Source: Paraspadella gotoi
Taxonomy: Eukaryota; Chaetognatha
Direction of reading: 5' to 3'
Length of the DNA: 64,000 bases
Assembly (NCBI GenBank): GCA_051294375.1
Contig: CM119268.1
Location: 16,518,083-16,582,082, forward strand
Part shown: piece by piece, positions 36,501-49,699 of the stretch
How positions within the stretch are numbered: the first letter of the stretch is position 1
Layout of the letters: each line of letters starts with the position of its first letter
The notes under the pieces: generated by a model
Seen by the model: only the letters and a program-made list of their open reading frames with translations
What the model was told of the DNA's origin: nothing
The model's database searches: none
Translations under genes and position numbers: made by a program

Positions 36501-39500
36501 ATCGCTGACTCACGATATGTTATTATGACACTCCGGAATCATCTGATCGAGATGATAAGCTCTGATAGGAATATGATGGCGAAGATAATTAGTTGCAGTT
36601 CATGTTGAATGGCGAGAGATAGTCAGTTTATAGACGCGATGAATGGTCATATGTCATTCAATCGTAAATAAATGACTATAAACTCATATATGCGTAGAGG
36701 AAGAGAGAGAGAGAGAGATGTATGGAAGAGAAAAGAGAGAATATATTCTCTCAAAAAGAATAGTGTTCTGCGAAGAAAGTGTTACTATTACTAAGAAGGA
36801 AAAATTAATGAAAAAACTCTGTAAAAAAAAAAGATGCAAAGATGAAACAAGGAGAAAGTGACGAGTGAGGGTAATGAGGAGTAGAAGAAGAGAGAGAAAG
36901 GAGAGGAGACGCACGAAAGAAAAGGGTAGGATGTCATCGGAGTTGAGAAGAGTTGAGAGACAAAGAGAGAGGAAAAGAAAAAGAGAAAGAAGGAAGAAGA
37001 AGAGAGGAATAGAGATTAGAATAAGAGACAAGAATATGAGTATAGGAAACCAATAATGTGAGATGAAGATGATAACCGAGTGAATTGGATAAGAGTAATG
37101 AACCTATAATTAGTATATTAAAAACTATTATTAAATAATGATTGATAAGATAGGATAGTACCGATATGATATGATTGTTGAATCGATATCACTCATTGAC
37201 AGCGAATGAAATCATTCATATGATAAACCACAATGAGAAAGCAAACAAATGACGTTTTATGAGTGAGAGTAAGAAAAAAAAAAAAGGAGAAGTAAAAAAA
37301 AAATTCCCAACTAAGTATGGAAGAGTTGAGTAGCCCTACCTCAACGTGAGACAAAAATTAGAAATGATAACATGCTCAAAACAAATAATTTATACATTTT
37401 TGAAAAGTAAGAGTCGCACTTATCAATGGACAAACAAATCTTTTCTCTCTATGATTTGGAGAGAGCTCTATACACCCTAATAATTATTGTAATATTATTA
37501 ATAAATAAGAAAGCCAATTTTGTTAATAATTTTTTAGCATTTTGTAAGACCAGATTGTGGAAGACGATCCGACGGAGACTTTAAATTCCCGATCGCCGTT
37601 GCCCAAGCAAACAAAGACACGACGGAACTGTCGGCACTATCGGGCTGTAGCCCGACACCTAACAGGTGAGTGAGACGTAACACTCCCGTGCTCCACACCT
37701 ATTTAACACACTTGTTGGCAGAACATCCTAGCACAAAGGCGCACGAACCCGAGTCCTTTGGTTGGGAGAAGCTCGTGCCTAACGCTCCGGCGACCATAAT
37801 CGGGTGCTGCTGATTGCGTCGACGAGTACACTTTTTGGGTGTATTTGAGAATGGATCGCTAACAAGGGCTGACGACATCCCCCCCCTCCTGAGGTCACTG
37901 GCTAACAACACCCGCGCAAGTGCTGATGGACTGATGAAAGATCGCAGCAGCGCTATATGTCGCCCGGAAGCACTGCTAGCGTAGGGGCTGACGCAACTGA
38001 TTCCTGGCTCACTCGTATCTGTCACGACACAACGATGGATCGAGTCGAGGGAGACAGGGAGGGTAATTATTATAACTATGCCGCGGGGCAAAGGGGTGTA
38101 TTAATGTGCCAGCGAGTGCTTTGCTCGTATGCGAGCTCACCAGTGAGATAAGACGATGCGTCGCCGGCAGCGAGTGACAGCTGAGTACCGTTGATCAACC
38201 ACTCAGAGTGATCCCGACACTTCCGCGATCGGGCCTCTAACGTATCTCGGACTCACGTACTAGGTGGTGCTTCACGATCGCCCCCGTCGCGCTTTTACTT
38301 GTGAATCATGCAGGGCGCCGACCAGAGTCTATCTCTTGGGTTGGAGTAGCAGCTCGTGCACCTCCGGCGCAATAGGTGCTTATGCTGATCTCTCGGCGAA
38401 GTAGTGAGGGTATTCGAATACTACCAGCTACAAGATCAGATAACTCATATGCATAAAAAGTGTTCTAGCATGAAACATAAAAATTTTTCTTTCTTAAATA
38501 TTTTCTCCACTCCTATAATCTAGAATCAAAAATAAGAAAAACTCTCTTGTACAAAAATCAATCATCATCTTTCGATGATGTATAAAATTTTCTTTTATAT
38601 TTTCGCCATAAGAATACACGTTCACAGAATTCTTTAAAAAGCTAATAAATTATATTTCTTGTCTAACTTCTTTTAATGGCTCTATCAGAATCCATCAAAA
38701 AAGTTTTAAGATTTCAAAAAATAAAAAATTTTCTATAATGTAAAAAAAGAATAAGTAATCTTTAATGTATTAATCAGAGACGTCATATGTAAATATTTGT
38801 TTCTTGGAAAGAAAGAGATTGAGCTTAAAGTATTTGTCCAAACTCGACGAACTCAAAAATACTTTGTCCTAATAGTTCAACCACATTGTACCTATTATCA
38901 TTTGGTGTTGCGTTCTATGGTTAGAGATGATTATTTAATATGTCGATCTTAATACGGAGATCTGAATTTCTCTCTAACACATCTCATTTTTTACACTCAC
39001 TTACCAGGATTAAAACTCTATATATTCCACTACTATTTTTTTATTCTCTCATGTTTATTTTTATGCATTAAAATTTCTTATAAAGGTAAAAATACTCTCT
39101 TAATTTTTTTTTTTTTCGATAAAGGAGATGAATCTTTTTTGTCTTATACGGCTCTTCCAGTAGCTCTCAAGAATATATCCCCGGCTATGTATAGCAAAAT
39201 GTTAGATCGATTAAAACCGAGTTAAATAAGAGATAATGGCGCTAATTACAATATAGAGCCTCAAATTAAATTAACTTAATACATAATACTTTGACATTTG
39301 TTATTTACTTAAAGATGAGTGATTAAACTTTTCTCGCCTCAGGAAGAGTAGAGTTAAGGGAATTGCATGATTGTAAAGCATGTAGATAGTATGAAGAGAG
39401 AAAGGATGTGGAGAGCGGAAGTAAGTAAGAGCAAGCATGATGATGTTATATGTGTGAACAGGATACTTTGTTAAGAGGGTTGTGCCAGTATTCATCGCTT

Positions 39501-42160
39501 AAATACAGAAAGCGTCAGTAACATCGCTAGAAGCTGACTAATGACTCATTAATAAATAAAATCTATATCATTAGAATTGAGTTGGAGTGTAATAGATAAG
39601 TGGAGATGTGATAGACAGGCATTATTTTGCGGGAGAGAGACGGAGAGTGCTAGAGAGGAAAAGAGAGTAGTAAGTGTGTGAAAGTATAAGTATAGGCGTT
39701 AACCGCGAGTGTATGCGACAATTCTATTACAGAGAAACAGAGATATATGGAAACTATTAGGCAATATAATTAATAAAGAACACTTTGTATCAGAACGACA
39801 GAAAGACAGACACGGAGCATTATCTTTACTCAATCACAGGTCACAAAAATTCCTATCAATGTACACACATAGTTGAACGAGTAGAGCGCTCTATTCACAC
39901 ATACGATTGTAGAACATAGATTTCGAAGCTATCTCTAGTAATCCACTAGAGTCTTATATATATATAACTGTAAATACTGACTCATGCTTAGCGATGAGAG
40001 CTAATACCCCTTCTTATACTCAATCACTAAACCGACTACAGAAGCATGAACTATTCAGTTTTTAGCTTTAATATATCTCTAAATTATCTAGTAAGAAGCG
40101 GAGCTTAGAAAAGAACTATTATTTATATCACATGATTATAGGATTAGAATAGGTTTGAGTGAAATCTCTTCATATAGAGTTGGTAGAGGAAAATTAATTT
40201 ATGATTTAGTTTCGACGAAAAACTGATTTTTTATTGTGGGTATACAGATTATGTCATCTGACAATATGTTTATTACGAACGTATACTATTTCGTTCATCA
40301 TCAGTGCTTTTAACTCTTCTTGTTACAGCACTTGTCATATTATTCGTGAGTTCTTAAAGAGTATGGGTATATCCTAATAATTTAGGGACAAGCACGAGGA
40401 GGACGAAAGAGAGAGTAAAGTAGCTCACCAAAACAATACACTCTCCTCCTGTACTCTCGCTCTACTCTCCACTCATCCGGGGTCTCATGCACGCGCGAGA
40501 CCTTGTTCTCTTGGACGTCAGTTGGCCCCAGTCAGCTACCTCCTCTCAAGCATCTCCTTCAACTGTAGCTAACCCGGGACGACTCCTATGCCCGTGTCTC
40601 GCCTCAACCTCCACAAGTCACGTGCTCTCGCACTGAAGATGGCGGGGTCCCTTGAGCTCCAGCTGCACAAGCAAGCAGAAAGGGACTCATCTCACAGGCC
40701 ACCTCCTTCAGCATGCTACGTGAGCATGACGCGCACTAGTCTGGCTAAGCTTGCACTCGACAGGCTTCCTCGGTCTGTCGATGTTAAGCAGTTATGCAAT
40801 GAGGCTGGTACTCCAGACACTAACCGACGGAGATCACGGACCGTCAATTCCGATCGCACCTCCACTATTCTCCATTTAGACCCTCTAGGCCGAACCACGA
40901 CGAGAGCATGACACAGATAGAGACCTCGATCTGACACGGCCTGATAAAGGGGGAGGGGAGAGGAGAGCTCGATTTGTGGAGAGAGGATTGACGTATTTCG
41001 TATGTAGAATATGTTTCTATTTGTCACCACGAGATACAGTCAATTTGTATGCAGAACGTAGTATCCAAGATAGTTCAGAAGCAGCCAAGAGATGAAAAAC
41101 TGAGTATATAGTACTATGAGATGGTTATCATTGGTTATAATCTTCTAGTGTTCTCAGTTGGATTTTATAAATTTGAGCTTATAGACGATATACGAGCTAC
41201 GATATTCAATTTATGGTCTAGTAATCTTCCGAGCTATTGAGACTTATTTTTAAGTTCGTTACATGTCTCGTTCACGAGTTCACTCGTCTGTCACACGTGT
41301 CGATACGTACTGAGTTCTCACCTGCTCTGTATTATGATCTTCTCCGAGGATAGCCAGATCGCTGGTTGCCACATGCACACGGACGGGAGCATGATAAAAA
41401 AGGTTAGTACGAGCCTCTGCGTAACAGATAACTCATGAAAGTTGTGTTGAGAGCTTAGCGCCAATGTGTGAGTCACTGTTGTACTTTCTTTTCTCTCTTA
41501 GACTTCTCTCCGTATCTCCGCGCGCTCCTTCTATCTAATCACGTTGGAGCGTCATCCCAACATCTCTCTTTGCTATTTCCATCGTTTCAAATATTACGTT
41601 CGAATCATCGTCTCTGCTCTACCTATAACAAATAAAAATTCTGTTGCTAGAACACAACTTATTCTAAATATATTGTTATTCTTCGTCTAAATATATATAT
41701 ACTTTATCACAAAAAACAAAATATAACAAGCCGTTTACAATTGGTACACTAATTCTATTTTCTTTTTGTAATTGAAGTTGTAATACAGTGTATTCTCCAA
41801 TTTTTTATTTTATATTAAAATTTAGATAAAGCTTCTTCTGGTTATAAAATTGTCCAAAAGTATTTTTTTGTATGAATATGTCTGTTTCAATATGGATTTA
41901 CTGCAATTAATTCAAATTGGATTATAGTACTCTATAACTAATTTTCATATTAACAGAATGTAATTTGCATATCTGCAGTAAATCAATCAATGAAGAAAAA
42001 TTTCAAACAAAATAATTGAGTTATATATGAAAGCATGACAATTGCAAAGATCTTAAAAGATAAGAAACCATGTGTAATATTTTTGAACCTACTATGATCG
42101 CACTCTTTATATCCATTCTTATTAATTGAAGGGGATTTTTTTATATTAGGAGACCTCTCC
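36501..42160. other. Gene-poor stretch of unusual composition
   Basis: No splice-supported gene found. Sub-regions 37550-38420 and 40400-41600 have near-even base composition unlike the AT-rich surroundings. Open frames at 37699-38091 (-) and 40588-40911 (+) contain no domain I recognise. Confidence 0.3.

Positions 42161-42165
<5 letters not shown>

Positions 42166-42218
<53 letters not shown>
42166..42218. repeat. (CT)n microsatellite
   Basis: Pure CT array of about 50 bp. Confidence 0.9.
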
Positions 42219-42220
<2 letters not shown>

Positions 42221-42228
42221 CGGAAAAG

Positions 42229-42268
42229 GCTTTCCGGTGAAATCCTCGTCTCATCCTTCTCATCCCGG
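42229..42268 (+). CDS. Possible small internal exon
   Basis: After the (CT)n tract and an AAAAG acceptor, the frame reads FPVKSSSHPSHP and ends at CCCGG|GTAAGG, a strong donor. Orphan exon; neighbouring exons not found. Confidence 0.25.
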
Positions 42269-42633
42269 GTAAGGTCGTTTTGTGGCCTACCTCATCCGCT
42301 GCCGTGGCGGCGGGGGGGATAAAAGGAAGTTGGGTGAAATGCCAATACGGGATTTGACCGCGCGAATTTTCTTTCCGTCCTTGATGGGCGTCGCGGTCGT
42401 CGTTCGTCGTCGTCGTCGTTTGTGGTGTCGTCGTTCTTTAAATTCGACGGCGATATTTTATAACAAGTCAGTGAAAGAAATAGGATTCGAATGTAGCAAT
42501 GCAGTTTGACATCATAAGAATAAATTTATGTAAACGTTGATATGATTCACGAATTTGTTATGATAACTTGTTTTGACATAAGTTAAAAAATGAGAAGTCA
42601 AATATTCCNNNNNNNNNNNNNNNNNNNNNNNNN

Positions 42634-42664
<31 letters not shown>
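42634..42664. repeat. (GA)n microsatellite at a gap edge
   Basis: Directly adjoins the 25-N gap 42609-42633. Confidence 0.9.
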
Positions 42665-42668
<4 letters not shown>

Positions 42669-42909
42669 TTTTAAAAATTACTGCGTTGTTTTAAATTATT
42701 AGTCTATCTTTAAAAGATATGACAAGTGGAAGAAGTATACATAATTAGAAAATATGCCACAATATCCAAAAAAATTAATTTCCATCCTGAGCTAACTAAA
42801 TCCAATCATGTAAAGTTATATCCTCATATATATAAAAAAGTATATAATTATATATGTAAAAGGGTTTGCCAGTGATCGTTTCAAATGTCTGGAGAATAAA
42901 TACTCGTCA

Positions 42910-43000
42910 TTCCAGTTGAAATTCGCCGAGGGTTTTGCGTCGTCGTCGTTGTCGTCGTCGTCGTCGTCTTCTTATTCCAATTCCACTTCATCCTTGTTTC
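42910..43000. CDS. Exon-like segment with CGT repeats, strand unresolved
   Basis: Plus strand: a CCAG acceptor then KFAEGFASSS and a Ser run. Minus strand: an AAG acceptor then EDDDDDDNDDDAKPSANFNW and further open frame. The acidic minus reading looks more protein-like and matches the acidic exon at 43245-43315, but both are open. Confidence 0.25.
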
Positions 43001-43244
43001 TATTTTCCTCCTCCTCCTCTTTCTCCCTTCCTCTTCCTCCGCCACCGTCTCTCCCCCGCAAAACTTACCATCAACTCACCAACCTTCGGTTTGTGATCAG
43101 TTCCTTACCCATCTTTTACATTCGCCCCCCTTAAATCCGTAAATTCTCNNNNNNNNNNNNNNNNNNNNNNNNNNNNNNNNNNNGAGAAACAGCTAGAGGG
43201 ATCACAGTATGTCATCACTCCGCGGGAAATTCTGTAGAGATGAG

Positions 43245-43315
43245 TTATCCCTTGGCATCGATCTCATCGTCGTCGTAGTCGTCGTTGTCGTCGTCTTTAC
43301 CGACGAGGCCGCCCT
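43245..43315 (-). CDS. Possible acidic terminal exon
   Basis: After a T-rich tract and GTGAG the minus frame reads EGGLVGKDDDNDDYDDDEID, then AKG and a stop. Acidic C-termini of this kind occur in nuclear and chaperone proteins; no family can be named. Confidence 0.3.
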
Positions 43316-45615
43316 CTCACCACAAAAAAAAAAGGGAGAATATGGTTGAGTCATTGTTATGCAGATTAGATGGCGTCGTTTCTGACTCGAATTAGCCTCA
43401 GTCTCAACTAAGGATTCACTCTCTTTATTATCACATTACNNNNNNNNNNNNNNNNNNNNNNNNNNNNNNNNNNNNNNNNNNNNNNNNNNNNNNNNNNNNN
43501 NNNNNNNNNNNNNNNNNNNNNNNNNNNNNNNNNNNNNNNNNNNNNNNNNNNNNNNNNNNNNNNNNNNNNNNNNNNNNNNNNNNNNNNNNNNNNNNNNNNN
43601 NNNNNNNNNNNNNNNNNNNNNNNNNNNNNNNNNNNNNNNNNNNNNNNNNNNNNNNNNNNNNNNNNNNNNNNNNNNNNNNNNNNNNNNNNNNNNNNNNNNN
43701 NNNNNNNNNNNNNNNNNNNNNNNNNNNNNNNNNNNNNNNNNNNNNNNNNNNNNNNNNNNNNNNNNNNNNNNNACTCATAGGAAACCCTTTTAAATTCTCC
43801 TTTTCCTTCAAAGTCATTGCTTTACTTTCCCTTCCTCTCACCATCTTCTCATTCCTTCAGTTTTTGGTCTCCGTTTAAAAAAAGCGTCTCCAGTTGTTGG
43901 CGACGCGTTGCCAAGCGACGCTGCCAAAAAAACTCTTCGAACTCCCGTCGCGTCGGAAAGCGGCGATGAGTTGTGGTTGGGAATGGGGATGTGAAGTTGA
44001 TTGGTGGGGCTCACGTGATGGGTTGTGAGTGGCTGAAGAGAAAATAGTTAATTCGGTAGGGTAATAATAATGATTTTGGGTCGGAGACTGAAAAATAATG
44101 GCAATCGTNNNNNNNNNNNNNNNNNNNNNNNNNNNNNNNNNNNNNNNNNNNNNNNNNNNNNNNNNNNNNNNNNNNNNNNNNNNNNNNNNNNNNNNNNNNN
44201 NNNNNNNNNNNNNNNNNNNNNNNNNNNNNNNNNNNNNNNNNNNNNNNNNAAGAGAAAATGAAAAGTGCGGTCAGAGAAAAGCCCCTTGGAATTTTGCGAT
44301 AGACATTAATGTATCTGTGACAGAGATGGAAGTATAATGAATAATGGAAGAAAGTGAAAACAGTGAAGGTATGGACGAGCAATGACAGTGAAAAACGGTG
44401 AGGACAGATCTGACTTACTCCACGAAAGAAGATGATTGATGGTAATAAGTAAGTCTTTGCCGCCATTTTGTAACATCATATGTCAAGGTGAGAGGTTTGG
44501 AAATTTACTGCATCTACCATCTAGTATTGAGAAAAATAATTTTTAAAAATAAAGTAATTACTAAATGCCCCCCCTTTCCCCATCTTCAACCCTTTCCATA
44601 ACCGAGATTGAAGACAAAAACAAAACTCGTTACTTTTTCCCCCGAAACTCAAAGTCGTTTCTTTGTCAAAAACCAAAAAAAAAAAACCAAAAAAAATGAA
44701 TGGAAAGGTGGAAAGAAAAAAGAAAATCAAAAAAAAGAAATCAGTCTCGAGCTAAAAGAGAAAATAAAGCTTCCTCCNNNNNNNNNNNNNNNNNNNNNNN
44801 NNNNNNNNNNNNNNNNNNNNNNNNNNNNNNNNNNNNNNNNNNNNNNNNNNNNNNNNNNNNNNNNNNNNNNNNNNNNNNNNNNNNNNNNNNNNNNNNNNNN
44901 NNNNNNNNNNNNNNNNNNNNNNNNNNNNNNNNNNNNNNNNNNNNNNNNNNNNNNNNNNNNNNNNNNNNNNNNNNNNNNNNNNNNNNNNNNNNNNNNNNNN
45001 NNNNNNNNNNNNNNNNNNNNNNNTCTCTCTCTCTCTTTCACACCGTTTCCATCCCATCTTCCCTGTTTTCATCCTTTTTATTCCCCCTTCAAACGTCGAC
45101 ATTCGCCAGTTGTGTTCGAATTTCTTTTAAATACGTTTTAAATATCAAAGTTTTCGCGCAAATAACGAAAAATAATGCGTTTGTGCAATTTTTTATTTTG
45201 GACAATGTGTCCTAAAATCGGCTATAATCCTATATACAAAATTTTTATAAAATAAAAAGAAAAAAAATACCGCGTTGGGCTTTTGACTTATATTTAAACC
45301 TTTTTCTGTGGCTACAATTCGAAATAAATATTTCAACATTATGATGGTACTCACACCGGTTAAAAGTGGGGAAGTAATTGTCAGAAAGGATTTATTATAA
45401 CGATGGACAAAAAATGTCAAAGTCGAGCTTTCAACCAAGATCAGGAAATGGGAATAGAAGTGAGAAAAAAAATAGAGTTGTGATATGGGATATGATAAAG
45501 TAAAGATGAAATGACGGGTGAAGGAAGAAAGGAAAGCGGAGAAAAGATATTGGGAGCGAGGCCGGTGGGCTGAGCGGAGACGAAGTATTTTACCGAAAAA
45601 AAAATGTAACAAAAA

Positions 45616-45822
45616 TTAAATAGAAATTGTAAATTCTACTTCATTTCTATTTCTAACGATCTCATCACCGGTGCCCGTCTCTCTCTCTTTCCTTTGATCT
45701 CCACACAAAAGGAATTCTGTCTTTAATTCGGAAATTCGATCGCCTGCAGAGCTTAAATTCACTGTGGTGGAGGGAAGATAGACTTGATACCACTGTGAGG
45801 TTGGCGGTGGTCGCTCGGCCCA
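45616..45822 (-). CDS. Probable 3'-terminal exon, unrecognised
   Basis: Acceptor TCCTCAG, then 68 codons to a stop: WAERPPPTSQWYQVYLPSTT, later AGDRISELKTEFLLCGDQRK. The balanced amino-acid composition and good acceptor look like coding sequence. Upstream exons should lie to the right on the minus strand, where two gaps and a duplicated block intervene. Confidence 0.4.
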   Translation of the reverse strand, partial: WAERPPPTSQWYQVYLPSTTVNLSSAGDRISELKTEFLLCGDQRKERETGTGDEIVRNRNEVEFTISI

Positions 45823-46119
45823 CTGAGGAGGACGGTGACATAAAATCGAAAATTGATTCATTTAGGGTCATGATGGAACGATACAAAAATAAATAACAAT
45901 AAAAAAAAAAAGAAATTTAGCCTCGTTCCAAAAAAAAAATAAATAAATAAAATTAATTTTTTTTTTCAAAAGGTGCCGACAATCCAAATTTTATTAACGA
46001 TCTAAAATCAATCAGAAAATGTCTTGAAAAATTTTAAAGGTCAAACCGTGGCTTCTTTGTCGTGGACTTCTTTTTATCTNNNNNNNNNNNNNNNNNNNNN
46101 NNNNNNNNNNNNNNNNNNN

Positions 46120-47110
46120 ACACTCTCTCTTCTCCTCTCTCTCTCCTCTCTCTCTTCTCTCTCTCTCTCTTCTTCTCTCTTCTCTCTCCTCTCTCTCTCT
46201 CTCTCTCCTCCCCAAAAAACGTCTCCCCCCCTTCTTCTCTCAGTTTTTTAAACCTTTGTTTCGGTTCTAGATTTCGGTGTTCCATGAACTGTTGTGCAAT
46301 GAGAGAGAGAGAGCACCATAGCCACCGCGAGAGAGCCAGCCACGTCTTGTCATCGTCGTCGTCCTCGTCGTCGTCGTTCGGCGCCCGTCGTCGTTCTCAT
46401 CGTCGTCTGCGTCCTCTCGAACCTTTTCGTACCATTGATGCATTTCTCCGGCGCTTCGTCTTCTTTTATACCCTTGTCTTTTTTTTCTTTTTTTCTTTTT
46501 TTGCGGTTACACTTACGACGTAGATTTCATTATTTTTTAAATCTCCGCGGAACTCGTTAAGAACGACGCGTATCATGTTGATATTTTGTTAAATCCGCTT
46601 ATGATACTAATCCTTATCTCATCNNNNNNNNNNNNNNNNNNNNNNNNNACACTCTCTCTTCTCCTCTCTCTCTCCTCTCTCTCTTCTCTCTCTCTCTCTT
46701 CTTCTCTCTTCTCTCTCCTCTCTCTCTCTCTCTCTCCTCCCCAAAAAACGTCTCCCCCCCTTCTTCTCTCAGTTTTTTAAACCTTTGTTTCGGTTCTAGA
46801 TTTCGGTTTCCATGAACTGTTGTGCAATGAGAGAGAGAGAGCACATAAGCCCACCGCGAGGAGAGCCAGCCACGTCTTGTCATTCGTCGTCGTCCTCGTC
46901 GGTCGTCCGTTCGGCAGCCCGTCGTTCGTTCTCAATCGTCTCTGCGTCCTCTCGAACCTTTTCGTACCATTTTGATGCATTCTCCGGCGCTTCGTCTTTC
47001 TTTATATACCCTTGCTCTTTTTTTTCTTTTTTTCTTGGTTTGGTTGACACTTACGACGTAGGATTTCATATTTTTTTTAAATCTCCGCGGTAACTCGTTA
47101 AAGAACGACC
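46120..47110. repeat. Near-identical direct duplicate with (CT)n arrays
   Basis: 46120-46560 recurs at 46649-47110 after a 25-N gap, with scattered one-base indels mostly in the second copy. This looks like an uncollapsed or gap-filled duplicate. Each copy starts with an ~80-bp CT-rich array. Confidence 0.75.
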
Positions 47111-47836
47111 CGCGTTATATGTTGATATTTTGGTTAAATCCGCTATGATACTAATCCTATCTCATCCCCAACCTCCCCCCCCCCCTGTTTGTTTCCAGAT
47201 ATTCGCCGAGGGCTAAGTTACGTTTTTCTTGCTTCAGGGTATCCTCGTTTTCAGTTATTATACAAACAATATACAAACGCTTTTTCGCTTTATTCGTGTT
47301 GTTTGTGTAACAAGGCAACTACGAACATTATTACAACAATTATTCCGTCGATATGTACAATTATTCTCCGTTTATTTTCTACTCATCTCCAAATATTCTT
47401 GTTTTAATTTTTGAGTCGGATCGACGAAATTAATAAATAACAAACGAAGATCGTTCACATTTATTTTCCACCGTCGAAGAAAAAAAAATAAATAAACTAA
47501 ACTGAACGACGAAACATAAAAAAAAAATAATTCCACAATCACAATACTCGTGCTCGTCTCTACTCCATAAATGTGCCTCCTCTTCTTATATCCTATTGTT
47601 ACGTTTTTCTCTTTATCTCTCTCTCTCTATCTCTCTCACTCTCACTCGCTGTTTGTTGACAACATAACTTTTTTTGTTAAAACGTCTTCATCTGTGCATC
47701 CGTCGTTGTAAGCCAGCCAATCCTCAGCAGGGTTTTAAGATTGATCAATTTAACGAAAAGGTAAGGATTGAATATGACTATTTAAGTGTTTAACCAATTG
47801 ACTTTTTATAATTTTAAACATTATCATTACGAACAG

Positions 47837-48137
47837 AATTTGAAGAACTCGGTCCGAAGAAACCGCGTCGGGAAAGGTCAGTATAAAAAACAATCCATTG
47901 TCAACCTTTTTATAAAGGAATAAACGTTTAAACCGATGTGTGCTTCAATATTTATACAAAACTACTTACATTTCAATAATTCTCTTTCACTTCCCCAGGC
48001 CCCCTTTAACTCATTTCCAATACGGGCCCGCCCCAATCTACTTCCCAACTCATATTAACTCTCTACCCTCACTCAGCCCACCCCCCACTACCCCCATTTT
48101 GAACGAACCCTTTCTGAGATCGTCTTCATCGTCTTAG
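47837..48137 (+). CDS. Possible last two exons of an unrecognised gene
   Basis: Exons 47837-47876 (FEELGPKKPRRE) and 47999-48137 (RPPLTHFQYGPAPIYFPTHI, later TPILNEPFLRSSSSS, stop) join in phase with a good pyrimidine tract before the second. Competing reading: minus exon from 48199 after a long T tract and GTAG, MENEWFSSLGDSNTLR to a stop. I favour the plus reading slightly. Confidence 0.35.
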
Positions 48138-48526
48138 TCTTCGAGGAAATTCGCAGGGTATTTGAATCCCCCAAGGAGGAAAACCATTCATTCTCCATCC
48201 TACAAAAAAAAAAAAAAAAAAAAATAGAAACTAAAAAACTTGAAAAAAAAAAAACTGATGTCGCCTCCAATTTTCTTTTTTTTCCCTTTCGAATTGGCGT
48301 TTTTAGAATAACCCTGACTCAGGCGTTCGAGAAATCGTAACCATGATTTAAAAATTTAGGAAAAAAAAAATGGGGGAAAGATGGAAGATTTACAACTTTA
48401 AAATTGGTACAGTTAGCAAGGTCCTTTTTTAACATTTAAACAAAAATTAAAGAACAATACAACAGACAAAAAAACTTTGAACAAAAAAAAAAGGAAACTA
48501 AAGGGATAATAAAGACTAAACTCGGA

Positions 48527-49305
48527 GCCACGCCCAACCGGTTATCACCCCGAACCGCTCTCGTTCGTTCCATCCAATCTCACGACGCAAGATTGGCCGA
48601 CGACGCCGTGACGACCTTCGAGTCTCACTTCGCCTTCCCGAGTCGTGGCGCCCACACTCCGGAACACTCCTGCCGGCCGCCGGCAAAGCCTCTTCGCCCA
48701 CCTGGCCGCCGCGGAGTTGCTCCGTGGTAGGACTCCGGCACGAAGGCGGTCCCCCGTCGCCGGAAGCCACGGCCCCCTTTCGCCGACGCCGACGAAGGAC
48801 TCGGCGGCGCGTCGACGCCGCAACGCCCGGTCCTTTCCGGTCTCCCATTTAAACCTTTGGACTCTGCATCCTCCATCCGCGCGTCCTTATCACACAACGA
48901 CGCCTCCGCCTCCGGCCTCCGCCTCGCCGCCCACCTCAAACTTACTCACCTCCGTCTCCTCTCCAACCTCCTCCTCCTTTCCTTTCCAACTTCTTCTCCT
49001 CTTCCTCCTCCATTCCTCATCTTCCTCCTATATTCTCGAGAATTCCTCGCGCGCTCTTCCAAACTCGTCGAACTTCGATCCTCTGCGACGTCGTTCTCGT
49101 CAGTCGTCGACTCGGCGCCGCCTTTCGGGTCCGCGACGACGACGACGACGGACAGAGAGCGGAAGGCGGACGGGGGGCGGGCGAAGCGAGGATCCCCGCC
49201 CATCGCCTCGTTCTCGCCGCGGCCTCGCCCTTTCTTTCGATCCCAGCTGGACGGCGGGGCCTTGGACGGAGAGTAGGAGGAGAGTTCAACTTCAAAATAC
49301 CGCAG
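48527..49305. CDS. GC-rich coding-like block, strand and frame unresolved
   Basis: A ~780-bp GC-rich island in AT-rich DNA, open in several frames on both strands. The plus frame ending at 49276 reads sensibly from about 48731 (FADADEGLGGASTPQRP, SSIRASLSHNDASASGLRLA). A strong donor CCGCAG|GTGAGG lies at 49305. A minus frame (49203-48946) is also protein-like. No domain recognised; it could equally be a CpG-rich promoter with a first exon. Confidence 0.35.
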
Positions 49306-49414
49306 GTGAGGATTTCGGTAGAGGAGCTGGGTGGAGACTGGAGAGGGTAGGGACGTGAAGAAGTTTACGGCAAACTGAAATGGAGAGAATAAAGTTTCAG
49401 GATAGTGTATTGAG

Positions 49415-49419
<5 letters not shown>

Positions 49420-49457
<38 letters not shown>

Positions 49458-49470
49458 ACTCTCTCTCTCA
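49420..49470. repeat. (CT)n microsatellite
   Basis: CT array just downstream of the GC-rich block. Confidence 0.9.
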
Positions 49471-49699
49471 TGGACTATACTCAGGAAGGCCTCGTATCAG
49501 CGGCAGCCTCCGGAGCAGCCGCGCGGCGGCCGAGCGGCTGACCCTCCCTGCCTTCGACTTATTCGCTCGGCTCATCTTACTCCCTTCTTCTTCCTTCTCC
49601 TTATCTCCCTGATCCGCGCGGCGCAAATTCGATTCGACGGAGCCGCAGCTACTGATTACTCTTTTCTCTCTCTCTTACACTCTGGTCTTCTCTCTGCCT

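Noticed and set aside
40260-40320. Fourth hammerhead copy near TTTCGTTCATCATCAG
   Set aside because: The two boxes are adjacent with no stem II between them.
46012-46523. Membrane protein on either strand of the duplicated block
   Set aside because: The two copies give different frames because of indels, and the flanking coding is microsatellite; no stable reading.
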